Positions 1 to 10,960 of a stretch of 53,894 bases of DNA are shown here, piece by piece. Both the position numbers and the translations under genes were made by a program. Within the stretch, counting starts at the first letter, position 1; every line of letters starts with the position of its first letter. This DNA comes from Haplosporangium gracile (taxonomy: Eukaryota > Mortierellomycota > Mortierellomycetes > Mortierellales > Mortierellaceae). The stretch covers positions 1 to 53,894 of the forward strand of contig JAAAUF010000182.1 in NCBI GenBank assembly GCA_015499985.1. Reading direction: 5' to 3'. A model generated the notes under the pieces. The model saw only the letters and a program-made list of their open reading frames with translations. It ran no database searches and had not been told where the DNA came from.

Positions 1-812
1 GGCGCTTACGTGTGGCTTACTATGTTTGCGACAAAAAAATTATTGTCTAACCTAACCGAAACTGTTGCCTTTTTGAGTGTGTATTCGTAAGGACACCCAA
101 TACCACTGTTTTTTGTTGTTTTTAAAACAACGCGTCCAGCCAGTAGCTCCACCAGCAAACACCGTGGAGCAACACTTTCATTCACTTCAGCTCGTCAACG
201 ACATCAGATCCCATCTGGCAACCCGGCATCCGCAACACCACTCTCCAACCCCCTTAGCCCGCACCATCAACACAAGCGACGCGTAAACACCGTATTCACT
301 CATATGGTAGGATCCAAAATCGCTTTCATATCATCATCTCAAAACACACATTCTTCAAAAAAAACTTCATACAACCATCTCTCAAATCCAGAAAGGCTCT
401 AAGATGTCCATAGCCCCTGCTTTCATGCCTTTAAATCCACCCTTGGACCCAGGAGAATGCTTCATACTAGTTTAATCACTGCCGAAGTGTCATCCTTACC
501 GTTGTCACTGTTTCTTCATACAACAAATCAGTGTGGGTCTAAGTGAGGCAGGCGACTTGGTCCTAGTCGCACTAGGGCCAAAGCGAGCACGCGTCCTGTG
601 CCGAGGGGAAAAAATCACCAAGAACAAATAGGAAAACCTGGCTTCCTCAGTGTTTCCGTCGTCAATCGCTCTTCTCTTCTCACTCACGCTCTTGTTTGTC
701 TTACTTTCTTACTTTTTTGACTGGGTCTTAGCCTTCCGAACCTCTGACCCCTGCCTCAACTAACACCGAGAATAACGGCGTACCCGCAATCACTTCACCT
801 CAAAAAAAAATC
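1..812. other. Upstream region of the WD40 gene, no gene recognised
   Basis: I find no convincing coding exon here. The longest open frames (about 60-70 codons) are low in complexity and lack recognisable domains. The last 300 bases, which include a C/T-rich stretch near 690-800, are probably the promoter and leader of the WD40 gene that starts at 813. The first part could hold the tail of a gene lying outside the window. Confidence 0.4.
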
Positions 813-3591
813 ATGACTGTCCTGATCCCATCTCATGCCAGAGGCAAGGAGAACGACGAGCCCATTGACATTGAAAACGTGGACGGTCCCGCTCACTCTG
901 AGAGCGAGTACGTCGAGGAAGGTCGCCCCGTCCGCAAACGCAAGGCAACCGTGCCATTTGATGAAGATACCGAGATGGACACTGACGAACTCTTGGAAAA
1001 AGAGATCAAGACCAAGAAGAAGCCCATCGCCAAACCAAAGGCTGCCAAGGCCGCCAAAGACCCCTCTGCCACTATCAAGGCACCCAAAAAGACCACCAAG
1101 AAGTCAACCAGGTCGGCTTTCAGCGACGACGAGGATGGTGGTGAGTTTACGTTCTGCAAAACTGTGATTGCCTGTTAACATGTGTATGGCAGGCATTATT
1201 GGTATTGACAAACAATGCTTCCAGCCCAATACCCCGCTAATAGCATTCTGTCAAAGTTCAAGCGCGTTCCTAAAGGAAAAATCCCTTTCGTGAAGGTATG
1301 GAATTATTCTTTCCTCATCATATTCAGATGTGCGAGTGACAGTGGAAAACAACTTTCTAATCCCTTTTCCTTGTAATATTGTTAGCCCGAAGATCCGCTC
1401 GATTTTGACCCAAACTACGTTTACAGCCTTGCGCGCCAGTACCCCGACAGCTACTGGAAGCATCATGCAGAGAGTAAGTCTGGGATGATCAACAAGATCA
1501 ATGAGGACCATCCCCTTGAACTAGTCGAGAGCAACATCCGCGACCAGGCCGCTATTACAGGAATGGTTCTCTCGCCTGACGGATCCATGCTGGCAACATT
1601 CTGCAACCTCGGCTCCGTGAGGATGTGGAGTTTGGAAGACTACTCCTTATTGAAAACTCTTCGGGACGCCAAGGTACACGCACATGTCTATGTTGTGTTT
1701 CCCTCGTTGTTTGACTATTTTGATCATGATGAAAAAAAAAAAGACGTGCATGTTTAACCAAGTCTGTCACCTTTGCTCTCCTTGGATAACAGGAGGATCA
1801 CATTGACGAGTTCTACGTGGGTACCTTTGTGCCCGATCAAACTTTGGTGCTTGCCGGTGGAAAGCTCAAGGACAGGAACAATTGGTCAGAGGCGGATGAA
1901 GACAACAACATCCTTCCTTGCCCACTCAAGCTGTTTGACATCCTGACGGGTGAGGTTGTGTGCCAATTGAAGGGGCATACGGAGGAACTTCTATGTGTCA
2001 AGCGGGTACAATTCAAGGGCGAAAACTACTTTCTCAGTGGAAGCCAAGATGGTTATCTCAACAAGTGGCACATGGAATCCGACTGGAGGTATGCTGATGA
2101 CGATAGTATGGAGATAAAAGCAGCTTGCCCGATGCGAAAAGTGAACACGTTCGTTCCAGGGTCATCTCACACCGACCAACTTCTATTTTCTCGCGCACTA
2201 GATCTCTAAAAGTGATGGAGCAAATGGAGGATGGTATTACATGCATGGCCTTCACGATCTCATTTGTTCCCAACACAGGCAACAAGTACTTCCTTGCGGC
2301 AGCCGATGAGAACCTTCGACTCTACGATTTCGAGCACGCCACAGTTAGTAACTCTTGTTTCCTATCCGTGTCCTTTAACTTGTATAGACTGAAAGCATGA
2401 GTCGCCAACTGACCTTTTCACTTCGTCTCTATCATAGTTGCTGCAAACGTTTGAGAACATGTACTCGTCATATTGCGACTGTGGAAAGTTCATTCAGCCT
2501 GTCGACTTTCCTATGCCCCCACCTATCCCTGAAGAAGAGCCCGTTGTCGATACAGAGGAGGTCTCAGAATCAGCGATCAAGAAGGGAAAGATGAAGTCCG
2601 ACGAAGCTGAGCTTGCCCCAAGACCACAACAGTACGCATACTTCATCTCACGTGGTGTAGAGCTGCTCGATTCAGAGGAACGTATGATTGGTAAGTTGAA
2701 CGTGTTCAGAACGGTCCATCACTTCGCTCGATCGTTTTACTTGTAGAAAAACCATGATACTCATTCTTGTTTGTATCTACGTCTTGACCTTGCTCAGCCA
2801 AGGACTACAACTCATGCACACTTCACAAGTTGGTGTATCCAACGACAAAAGGTGGAAAGTGGTATTTAACTGAGGTGAAGAAGTTCCAAGATGAAGAGTA
2901 AGTCAACGCAAGGATAGTGACAAGGCATCTTTTTTTCCGTGCGCAACGATGGCGTTTCTAATAATTATGGTTTCTATCATTTCCGAATAGGTATTTCTCC
3001 AACGCATGGCTTATCAAGATTTCGTCGAACGGACGGTACCTGATGGCACCGACATGTACCGGTGAGGTCTTTATTTACAACCTCAAGACCGGACAAGTGA
3101 CAGGTGTTCTCAAAGATCACGATGGTACGGACTTAATTTTTGGCACCAATTTTTGTTTTTCGTGAGCATTGTTCTTCAGTCCCTCATAGACTGGTTTTAT
3201 CTATTTTTTTAACCTCGTTGTCTATTACCACTATAGATGTCGAGGTGCGTGATGTTATCTTCCACCCTACACGGCCACTCCTCTTGACAAGCGGCGATGG
3301 TAAGCTTCGAATGATCAAAAGGGACAGGCATAAAACAAGAATCAATTCGCGGTTTACAGGCCAGCACGCTTACGTTTTCATACTTCTTGTTCTTTAGATG
3401 GCCAAGTAAGAGTCTATACCTACAGCAAACCAGAGGACCTCAGCAAGGCGCTGAGGGACTCAGAGGAGACCCAGAGGAGGGATTCGGAGGCGGCTGCGTT
3501 GGTGTCGGTCGCGACAGATCTGTCGGCAGTGTCGGTGAAGGACGAGGAGGAGCCCATTGTGGATGTTGTTGACGAGGACTTGACGGAGTAA
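813..3591 (+). CDS. Nuclear WD40-repeat protein, family not recognised
   Basis: Ten exons are read: 813-1140, 1225-1295, 1386-1673, 1793-2088, 2202-2343, 2438-2690, 2798-2897, 2991-3124, 3237-3299 and 3398-3591. All have GT-AG borders and the frame closes at 622 aa. Residues 1-110 are charged and Lys/Pro-rich, with an RKRK cluster and many KK pairs, which suggests nuclear localisation. The rest carries degenerate WD40 blades: SPDGSMLATFCNLGSVRMW, LSGSQDGYLNKW, FLAAADENLRLYDF, MAPTCTGEVFIYNL and LLLTSGDDGQVRVY. An acidic insert (EEEPVVDTEE) sits between two blades, and the C-terminus is acidic (VVDEDLTE). The protein is probably a scaffold in a nuclear or chromatin complex, but I cannot assign it to a named WD40 family. 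The two exons joined at 3299/3398 share GATGG at the border, so the exact junction there is slightly ambiguous. Confidence 0.8.
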
Positions 3592-3997
3592 GAGATGTCG
3601 ATTTGTCAATCTGTCTGGCTGCCGAGTCGGAATTCACCGAAATTCACTCTCCCTTTGCTTTGATACACAAAAAAACCGATACCTGCCAATGCGAATGCAA
3701 TGACCAACCTCACGTTCTCATAATAAAACCAAATCATCACCATGTCTCAAGTACTGCGCCATCACCAACAATCATGCATTAAAGATAGCCTCGGCGTATT
3801 GCGCATTGATCCTCCCCGAATGGGCGGGACCCGCATAGGCAACTGATCACTGATCAGGTTCTCTCACCCCTCAACATTCAGGGCGATGATAAAAGGGCGC
3901 CAGACAAAACCTCCGCTCGTGAACCTGTTTCCTTTCTTCTGCTACCCTCATTACACACTACCCTTTTGTCCAATTCCTCTTCTCTCGCACGATACCT
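3592..3997. other. Intergenic region, WD40 gene 3' end and BTB gene promoter
   Basis: This 406-bp spacer lies between two same-strand genes. It holds a probable polyadenylation signal for the WD40 gene at 3723-3728. A C/T-rich stretch at about 3900-3995 lies just before the BTB gene start. I see nothing else in it. Confidence 0.5.
3723..3728 (+). terminator. Polyadenylation signal AATAAA of the WD40 gene
   Basis: A canonical AATAAA lies 132 nt after the stop codon at 3589-3591, in A/T-rich sequence. It is assigned by motif and position only. Confidence 0.5.
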
Positions 3998-6705
3998 ATG
4001 AACAACTGGTCTTTTCGTCGTAATGTCAATGGTAAGGATATGTCTTCTCAACTTCTCAGCATGAATGTGACTTTTTGTGACGATTGTGCACATGGTCATT
4101 TCAAAAAGCAAAAGATGAACCCGACCTATGGCTGACTTTCAAGTCCCCTTCCTCGCTCACACTGGACGAAGAGCTCATCAAGGTCCCGAGCTGCTCCAAG
4201 GGCAAGAAGACCTCCAACAGCCTGGACGGTTCCAGGATCAAGCCGGCACCCCCTAGTCCAATCCTAAGCGGTATTCCTCCTGCAGTCCCTCCCAAGACTC
4301 CCGATGACCTCCTGATGTTCAGTCCTGTAGTCCACGAGAATGGCTGTCAACAGCCAGTTGCACTTCCACGCGAGCTGACAGAATCTCCAAGATTGAGCAG
4401 GGTTCTCTCTGGCGTGGTGATGGTTGCCGACATTGTCTTGAACCCAGAGATACCTACACCGTCCTCGGCTGCTACGTCGATCCACGGTGCGCCCGCGATG
4501 CAGTCCTCTGTCCTGCCACTGACAGCCTTGGACGATGTGAGTCGACTTCCCCCTGTGCCTGCTCGTCGAAGTGAAACAAAGCCTGTGCTATCATATTCGG
4601 TCCTGGTACCCCCGGCCGTCCTTATTCCTGTCCCTTCCACCGCTCCTGAGGACCCCATTCAAGGGGGAAAAGTCGACTCGTCTACCGGGTCTTTGGAGGG
4701 ATCATCAATGATGGCTTACGCCCAGACAGTCCCTTATTCAAATAGGATCTCTTCAAAATCCATTGAAGCTGTAAGATACCACACCACACCTAGCACAGCG
4801 CCGACAAAGCCGCTCGCTCGACCACCAGAAAGTCAACAACCGACACCCTCAATCACCACTGACTCCACGACTTCGCCAACTTCTGACTCGCCAGCAGCTT
4901 CACCAACTACTGCGACGGATATGTCAGACGGCTTTTTTGCCTCGAAAAAACATAATACACTATCATCTCAACATCAACAGCAATCACCACAGCAGCAGCA
5001 ACAGCATCATCACTCGCAGCAAGCCCAGCAACGAGTTGAGGAGCCCTCACAAACCAGCTGCTCTGAACCTCGAACCTACCTTCCGCCTTCTTCACCACCA
5101 CCGCCACCGCCCCCACTACTGCCAGCAGGCTCACCGCCCATGCGCGTCCCTGCCAAGAGAATCGTTCCAAAGCCTCCCAGCGCCTTCATGACCGATGCTG
5201 CATCCCTACTGCGTCGACTCTTCAATGATCCACTCTACTCTGATACAGACCTCTCTGTCGACGACACAACCTTCCACGCCCATCGAGGCGTGTTGGCCGA
5301 GCACTGCAGCTACTTTCGAGAGTTCTTTACGAACGCCAGGGCTCAAGAACCCACGACCGAGATTCGTCACCTGGATTGCTCCTATGCTCCCATCACGTTT
5401 GAACGAGGTCGTCCCTTTTCGATTGCTCAAGTCGATAGCGACGATGACTCTATTCTTGGCGCAGCAGCTGGGCCTCCGGCGCGACTCCATGCGAGGAGAG
5501 ACTGTCCTGCTCAAGATCTGGAAGGTGGTGGGAATGTACTGAGAAGTGAGGATGATGAGGATGGTCTCTGCTTTGCCGATGTTGGGAACAGTTCTTCGAT
5601 TGATCGTCATCATAATCCCATCGGTCCTTCCAAAGCGTCGAGCCAGCAGAACCATCAGCGTCCTACCGATCCGATGCGCTCAAGGGCCGATTCGCCTCCT
5701 TCTGGTTCTAAGCTCGATCCCAAAGCAAATGCGCACCCGTCCACACTCAACTCGCCCTCGCCTCCGACATCTGTCACATCTGACGATGAACCCATCACCT
5801 CGTTCTCTGCTGCATTTGTCGCGGCTGACAAGCGAAGTGTAGGCTACACATCTTACCACTTCACGTGCTTCCTCCAGATTATCTACGGACTCTTGCATCC
5901 ACTTCATCTCCATCAGGACGATCTCTTAGCCGTTTTCCGTATTGCTTACATCTACGGCTTCCCCGGACTCGTAAATCTCCTGAGTGATAAGATCTGCGAC
6001 ACCTTGGACCTGACGACCGAGACGTGGCCGTGCCTTGTCCGGTTCTCGGAACTATTCTGTCTGAATGACATCAAACGACGAGCCCTGAGACATGCGAGTG
6101 AGACACGCGAGCTGTGGACGGTTGCTGTTGCGACTTTGGGGCTGGATGACTTTAAGGTCTTCTTGCGAGGCATTGATCAGTCAGAGGGAGAAAAGGTTTT
6201 GACGAGAAGTCAGGGGCAAGGGGTCGACTTGCGAGGATTGAAGGACGAGTTGTTGATGATGTTCTTGTTGGCCCACTACCAAGAGTCGCCTGGTCCCAAG
6301 GAGTTGGGTCCTTCTCTTCATCACGACGATGAAGGTAGTATCCATACTGGAGCGGCTCTGATGCGAGGGCTGTCGAAGACTTATCAACGCGATTCAGCAA
6401 GGGTTAGGATTCGTCAGCAACTTCAACAGCGACCATTGATGCCAAGCTGTCTCAACCTGCCCATCCGCATCAACAACAACACCAAAAGCAAGACCAATAG
6501 CATGACAACTAGTGGTACCATTCAGCAATCTCCCTCTGCCAACTCACTTGCAATAGGACCTGTCACTTTATCATCATTACCGCCTTCATCCCTCAGACGA
6601 ATGCCAGCACAAGCACAGACCACCAAGGTGGACAGGGCAAAGAAGTGGATGACACGATTCAAACGCGACTGCGGCTGGGGAGGGCAAGTCTCGTTTTTGG
6701 ACTGA
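3998..6705 (+). CDS. BTB/POZ-domain protein with long disordered arms and a split BTB fold
   Basis: Two exons are read, 3998-4031 and 4109-6705, giving 876 aa. The first exon encodes only MNNWSFRRNVN. It is chosen because the large open frame has no ATG at its start, and the donor at 4032 and acceptor ending at 4108 restore phase exactly (G|CA). Residues 15-370 are Ser/Pro/Gln-rich and disordered, with a poly-Gln/His patch (near 4975-5020) and a poly-Pro run. A BTB/POZ first half follows at about 373-422 (DTDLSVDDTTFHAHRGVLA, then YFREFF). About 145 low-complexity residues come next, then the second half at about 575-645 (FLQIIYGLLHPLHLHQDDLL, then RIAYIYGFPGLVNLL). BTB domains dimerise and often recruit CUL3, so a cullin-adaptor or transcription role is possible but unproven. 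The C-terminal tail is basic. Confidence 0.85.
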
Positions 6706-6772
6706 GAAGCTATTCTTTTCGCACTCTTTCACATACAAACATACATACGCTAATCTCAAATCAAATTGCGCG

Positions 6773-6778
6773 AATAAA
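6773..6778 (+). terminator. Polyadenylation signal AATAAA of the BTB gene
   Basis: A canonical AATAAA lies 67 nt past the BTB stop, inside the 127-bp gap to the convergent ALG13 gene. The two 3' UTRs therefore probably overlap or nearly so. Confidence 0.5.
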
Positions 6779-6832
6779 CAGATGGACTTGACCCAGTGTT
6801 TAATGGCTGGTGCATCATACTTTTATCTTTGC

Positions 6833-7595
6833 TCAGAAACCCATCCTCGCATCGAGAAAGTTGGAAAAGCGAGTTGAGTCAGGCTGAGGGAAGGGTTCTA
6901 ATGACTCGTACTCTTTTGCCTGCAGAGTCTTTTCCAAGGACCTGTAGACCCCCCCCCCAAAAAAAAAAAAAAAGGGATTAGTTAGGCGGAATGAAACACA
7001 CGTTAGGAGCGAGGAGTGCCTTTTTATTCTCCAAGTGCAAAGACTTGAGAAAGGGGAAAGACAGGATACTTACGAAACGGTACAGCAGACGAGGTAATGT
7101 TGCTCGTGGAGTGCAGACCCAAGTTCCTGTTGGTGATTATCCATCAGATCCTCATTCACCACCACAACGAGCTTCTTATTCAGCCGCAAGGCTTCGAGAA
7201 TCGATCCAGAGCCTGCCAATTTTTGTAGTGAAAACGTAAACTTTAGCTCAACAACCTTTTTTTTTCCTTCGGTTACTTTCGGTTTCGCAGTAGGTGAGGT
7301 AGCTCTTACCGGCATGACTAATGATCAAGTCGGCTTGCTCCATATCCTCCCGCAAGGAGGGCTTGTAGGTGTATAGAGTGACTTGGAGACTTGATTCATG
7401 GGGTGTTGGGTCAGTGGGAGTTGTTGATGCTGTTGTAGTTGCTGTTGCTGATGAGATGGGACTTTTGCCATGCTGGATGGTGAGGTGGGAGTAGCCGAGG
7501 GAGGCGAGGAGCTGTTGGAGGGAGGATGAAGATGCAGCTGCTACCAGCTTGTCGAACTGTGTCGAGCCCACTGTCACTAGAACTGAGCCAGGCAT
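6833..7595 (-). CDS. ALG13: UDP-GlcNAc transferase catalytic subunit ALG13
   Basis: Three exons are read in transcription order, 7595-7310, 7212-7074 and 6941-6833, giving 177 aa. The product is the catalytic half of the Alg13/Alg14 transferase. That enzyme adds the second GlcNAc to dolichol-PP-GlcNAc on the cytosolic face of the ER in N-glycan synthesis; Alg14 is the membrane anchor. Family hallmarks are the start VLVTVGSTQFDKLV, the donor-binding segment DLIISHAGSGSILEAL, the loop VVNEDLMDNHQQELG, and the C-terminal end LEPFPQPDSTRFSNFLDARMGF type motif (final exon, 6833-6941). An 18-22 residue Ser/Thr/Pro-rich insertion (codons near 7400-7460) is unusual for the family but lies in a loop. 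The final exon follows an intron whose acceptor lies next to a C/A homopolymer run at 6949-6974. Confidence 0.92.
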
Positions 7596-7891
7596 GGTTT
7601 TGTATTTGCGTTCTGTGCTTGTGGTATGTGGTGTGGTGTGGTGTGGGCGTGAAAAAGGAAGTCAGGGACTACACCACGCTGCATGAATTTGATCAGCCAA
7701 GTGAATTGAAAATGGTGGCGTTTTTTTATTCTTTGTCGCTTCGTTTATTTTTTGCAGCTTGACCTCTTGCACATCACCCACCTTAACACCAGTAACAACT
7801 CCAGGAGCGAACATCAAGACAAGCTTTTGCATTGAAAGGGACACATACGAGACTTCCCTTCTCTCATCAACTACGCATTCAGCTCGACTCA
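7596..7891. promoter_or_regulatory. Shared promoter region of ALG13 and RMI1
   Basis: Only 296 bp separate the two divergent start codons. It contains a GTGGTGTGGTGTGG-like repeat at about 7630-7645. No strong TATA box is obvious. Confidence 0.5.
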
Positions 7892-10857
7892 ATGGTATTC
7901 GACGATCTACTTGTCCGCAACGACGCCCAACGGATGGGTGTCAATGCCTCAATCGACTGGATCCGACAGTGCATCGCCCACGCTCAGAGCCAAGGCACGT
8001 CCGACAACAAACTAGCCTCCTTCATCCTCGACATGTATCTCCTCGCCGACTTTCGGACCCTCTCCCCAAAGGCACTCCTCCCCACCACCACCCAAACCCC
8101 TCACAAACAGACTCTATTCAACGAGAGTGGACACAGGGATCCACTCAGCAGAGAAAAGGGCGGCGGGGCTATACTACAGATTGTTGAGATTCAGGACATT
8201 GGCGTCAGCTCGCTCAAGATGCTGGAGGCCTGTGATGCGGTCGGTGTTGCTGGAGATGAGCCAGGTGGACTCCAGGTTGGGAAGTCTTTGCCGCAGGGAA
8301 ATCTTAGTCTGGACTTGACTGATGGCACACGATTGATTCGAGCGGTCCTGCTGGAGCCTATTTTTGGGATCGCTATGGAGATGATGCTCGGCGCCAAGGT
8401 ACTGCACTCGTACTTTTATCTCCCGCGAGTTTACAGATTGCATTTTCAATTCATGCTCAATTGCTGTGCTTTGCCACTAATCTCAATTTTTCCTATTTTC
8501 ATATAGATCAGGGTCAGGAATGCCGACGTTCGACACGGGATGTTGATGTTGTCGCCCAAGAATACCTTTCTTCTTGGAGGTGAAGTTGCTTCTATGAACG
8601 ATTATCCGCGGCGTCTCGTAATCATGAATCAGATGAAGAAGCGACTCGGGTAAGTTTAGTTCTCATTTCAGCGAAACCACCATTGGTACATCTACTGAAG
8701 AGGTTGAAGTCTAATAATTATGCCCGCAATTATTTCCATTTTAGTCTCCCCATAGATGCGATTTCAGGACTGAACCAGAATGGCGCGAACTCAGCCTCAG
8801 CAACCCCAGCAGCAAGAAGACAGTCTTCAAACAACACTACGTCGATAATTATCAACACCAATAACAACGGCAATGATACCTTCACAATCAACAACAACAA
8901 TACGAGCGCCAACACTGGATGGAAGAACCCACAATCCGCAGTCAGTGCACAGGATGCTGTTCCTTCCAGAACATTATCAACTCCTTCAGCCCAGCAGCCT
9001 TCATTCAGTACGGCCAGCACCAGTATTAACAAGGATGTCCCCTACAACCCCTGGAAAGCATTTCAAAAGACCCACAACTCTCCGCCACCGCCATCACCTT
9101 CGCATGCAACAGGTCAAGACCGCGAGACGGCATGTGAAGATGAGTACTTACGGATGCAGAGGGAACAGGAGCTCGTATGGGACTATCATCAAGATTTAGA
9201 GTTTGACAACATGGATATACCTGGTGATGATGGAGGCTGGGAGGTCATGTCGCAGCTATCCATGAACGGAGAAGGGTCCAGTAAATCACATGCCGCTGCC
9301 AAGCCTAAAGACAGCAGCCCGCCTCTGATCGCGACTTTGTCGCCCTCTAGACGTACGTCTTTTAGTCGAAGGAATCTCAGTTTACACGCTCCACACTCAC
9401 AGGATAAAGACAAGGCTAAGGGAGAATGGGAGGTTGATCGATTACCCAAGAGCAAGGCCAATAACAGTGTCAGGAGCAGTAGTCGAAGCAACGATGATTC
9501 TGATGAGCATGCTACAGCAGGTCCTTCTTCTGTTGGACCGAATGAGTATATGACCGAATACCACCAAAAGTTGGAAGAACAAAAGGCGACCCTGGAGGAA
9601 TCTAATAGGCAAACACAGGACTACGGCGACTTTGATCAGGATCATCAAAATCCATTCCAAGACCAGGATCAGGAGCCGTCGGACGATGGACTGATGGGGC
9701 GCAAAAAGAGAAGGACTTCACCGGATAGCAAGAGCTTTCCTGATCGGGACCACTATCCAAGCAAGCGGCGGTCTCAATCCTTTTCGACATCTCACTGGAA
9801 CGAGGAAGAGACCAAGGTGGATATCAAGGTGGAGCCCGGTACCTTGGGGGCCTTAAAGAAAGCAGACGATGATGGTTTAATGAGCACTGACAAGGCCATC
9901 AGCAGAGTGGAGTTGATTGAGGACAAGGTCAAACAGGAGACTGAAGTCGTTCGATCTTTGTCACCTCCTATCAAGATCAAACTCGAAGCTGCTGAGACTG
10001 GAGCCAATCATGCAGTGATTGACCTTTTGTCAGACGACGACGACGACGGCGGCATGGCCGCAAGTATGGCGTCTAGCTCACAAACAGTACAGGTCAAACA
10101 AGAACCAGGCGAGGGTCTCAGTTCGCAGCGGAAGAGAGTACCTGAACATTGGACACCGGTCAAGCAGGAGGAGACTTTGCTGGAGTTTGAGATGGATGAC
10201 GAGGACGACTTTGGAGGACTGGCCGAGGTTATACCTATCATCCCCCTGGTTGAGCTTACACGAGTCGAGCACGAGGTTCGCAGTGACCGAGAAGTCAAAG
10301 CCAAGGTATGATGGACTAATTTTTCTTTTTTTGCAAAAGAAGACGTATATCTGTCGAACTGCTTTTAACGCGTTTATATTTTGACTTTTTTTGCATAGGC
10401 GCGTCTCCATAGATTGGGAAAGTTTTCGCTCACTACTATGTCTGCCTCGATACCCATTACTCTCTTACCTGTGGGTCCAGCTGATCCGACCAGTGACCAT
10501 TGTTCTTCAGAAGCTGATGCTTTCAAGCTAGAGTCTGTCCTCGAACAGCGCGTCGTTGAAACTTTTCTTCAGTACTCGATCGAAGAGTTCCGAAGTCTTG
10601 TTCGTATCAACGAAGCCGAAGCCAAGCTCGTAAGTGTTTCCGTTAATTTAGTCGCGTTTGTTGTCACAGGTCATGTTACATTTACACACCATCTTTCTGA
10701 CGTGTTTGGTGTTGTATTTGTGACACTTTTATAGGCTGTGAAAAATCTGAGAACGACGCTGTTGGACGTAGAGTTGGTTGAATGTCAGTTCAAAGGATTT
10801 CGCATGGGCATCCCTGTCATCCGTGATCTAACCGTGTTATCCAAAAAGCGCAAGTAA
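7892..10857 (+). CDS. RMI1: RecQ-mediated genome instability protein RMI1
   Basis: Five exons are read: 7892-8398, 8507-8649, 8745-10305, 10399-10629 and 10735-10857, giving 854 aa. RMI1 is the OB-fold partner of Top3 and the RecQ helicase (Sgs1/BLM) in the double-Holliday-junction dissolvasome. The N-terminal helical region and OB fold span about residues 1-217: ASIDWIRQCIAHAQ, LQIVEIQDIGVSSL, GTRLIRAVLLEPIFGIAMEM and MLMLSPKNTFLLGGEVASM. The third exon encodes a long disordered linker with an Asn-rich start. Near its end is a cluster of acidic, SUMO-like motifs, including VIDLLSDDDDD. The last two exons form a conserved-looking helical/OB-like C-terminus (SIEEFRSLVRINEAEAKL). An upstream in-frame TTG exists, but the ATG at 7892 starts the conserved block. 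Confidence 0.88.
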
Positions 10858-10910
10858 AAATACCAATCTTGTGGGAGTTACGACTGTTCTTTTCCTCAAG
10901 ATATTATCAT

Positions 10911-10916
10911 TTTATT
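10911..10916 (-). terminator. Polyadenylation signal AATAAA of TRS85
   Basis: TTTATT on the plus strand reads AATAAA on the minus strand, 45 nt beyond the TRS85 stop. It lies in the 103-bp gap shared with the convergent RMI1 3' end. Confidence 0.45.
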
Positions 10917-10960
10917 TTTAAGTGGAATGCAAATATCCAAAATAATGATGAGACGGGCGT

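Noticed and set aside
6949..6974. Poly-C/poly-A run between BTB and ALG13 as a sign of a retroposed gene
   Set aside because: It lies inside ALG13 intron 2, next to a correct acceptor, and no intronless copy or duplication flanks it.
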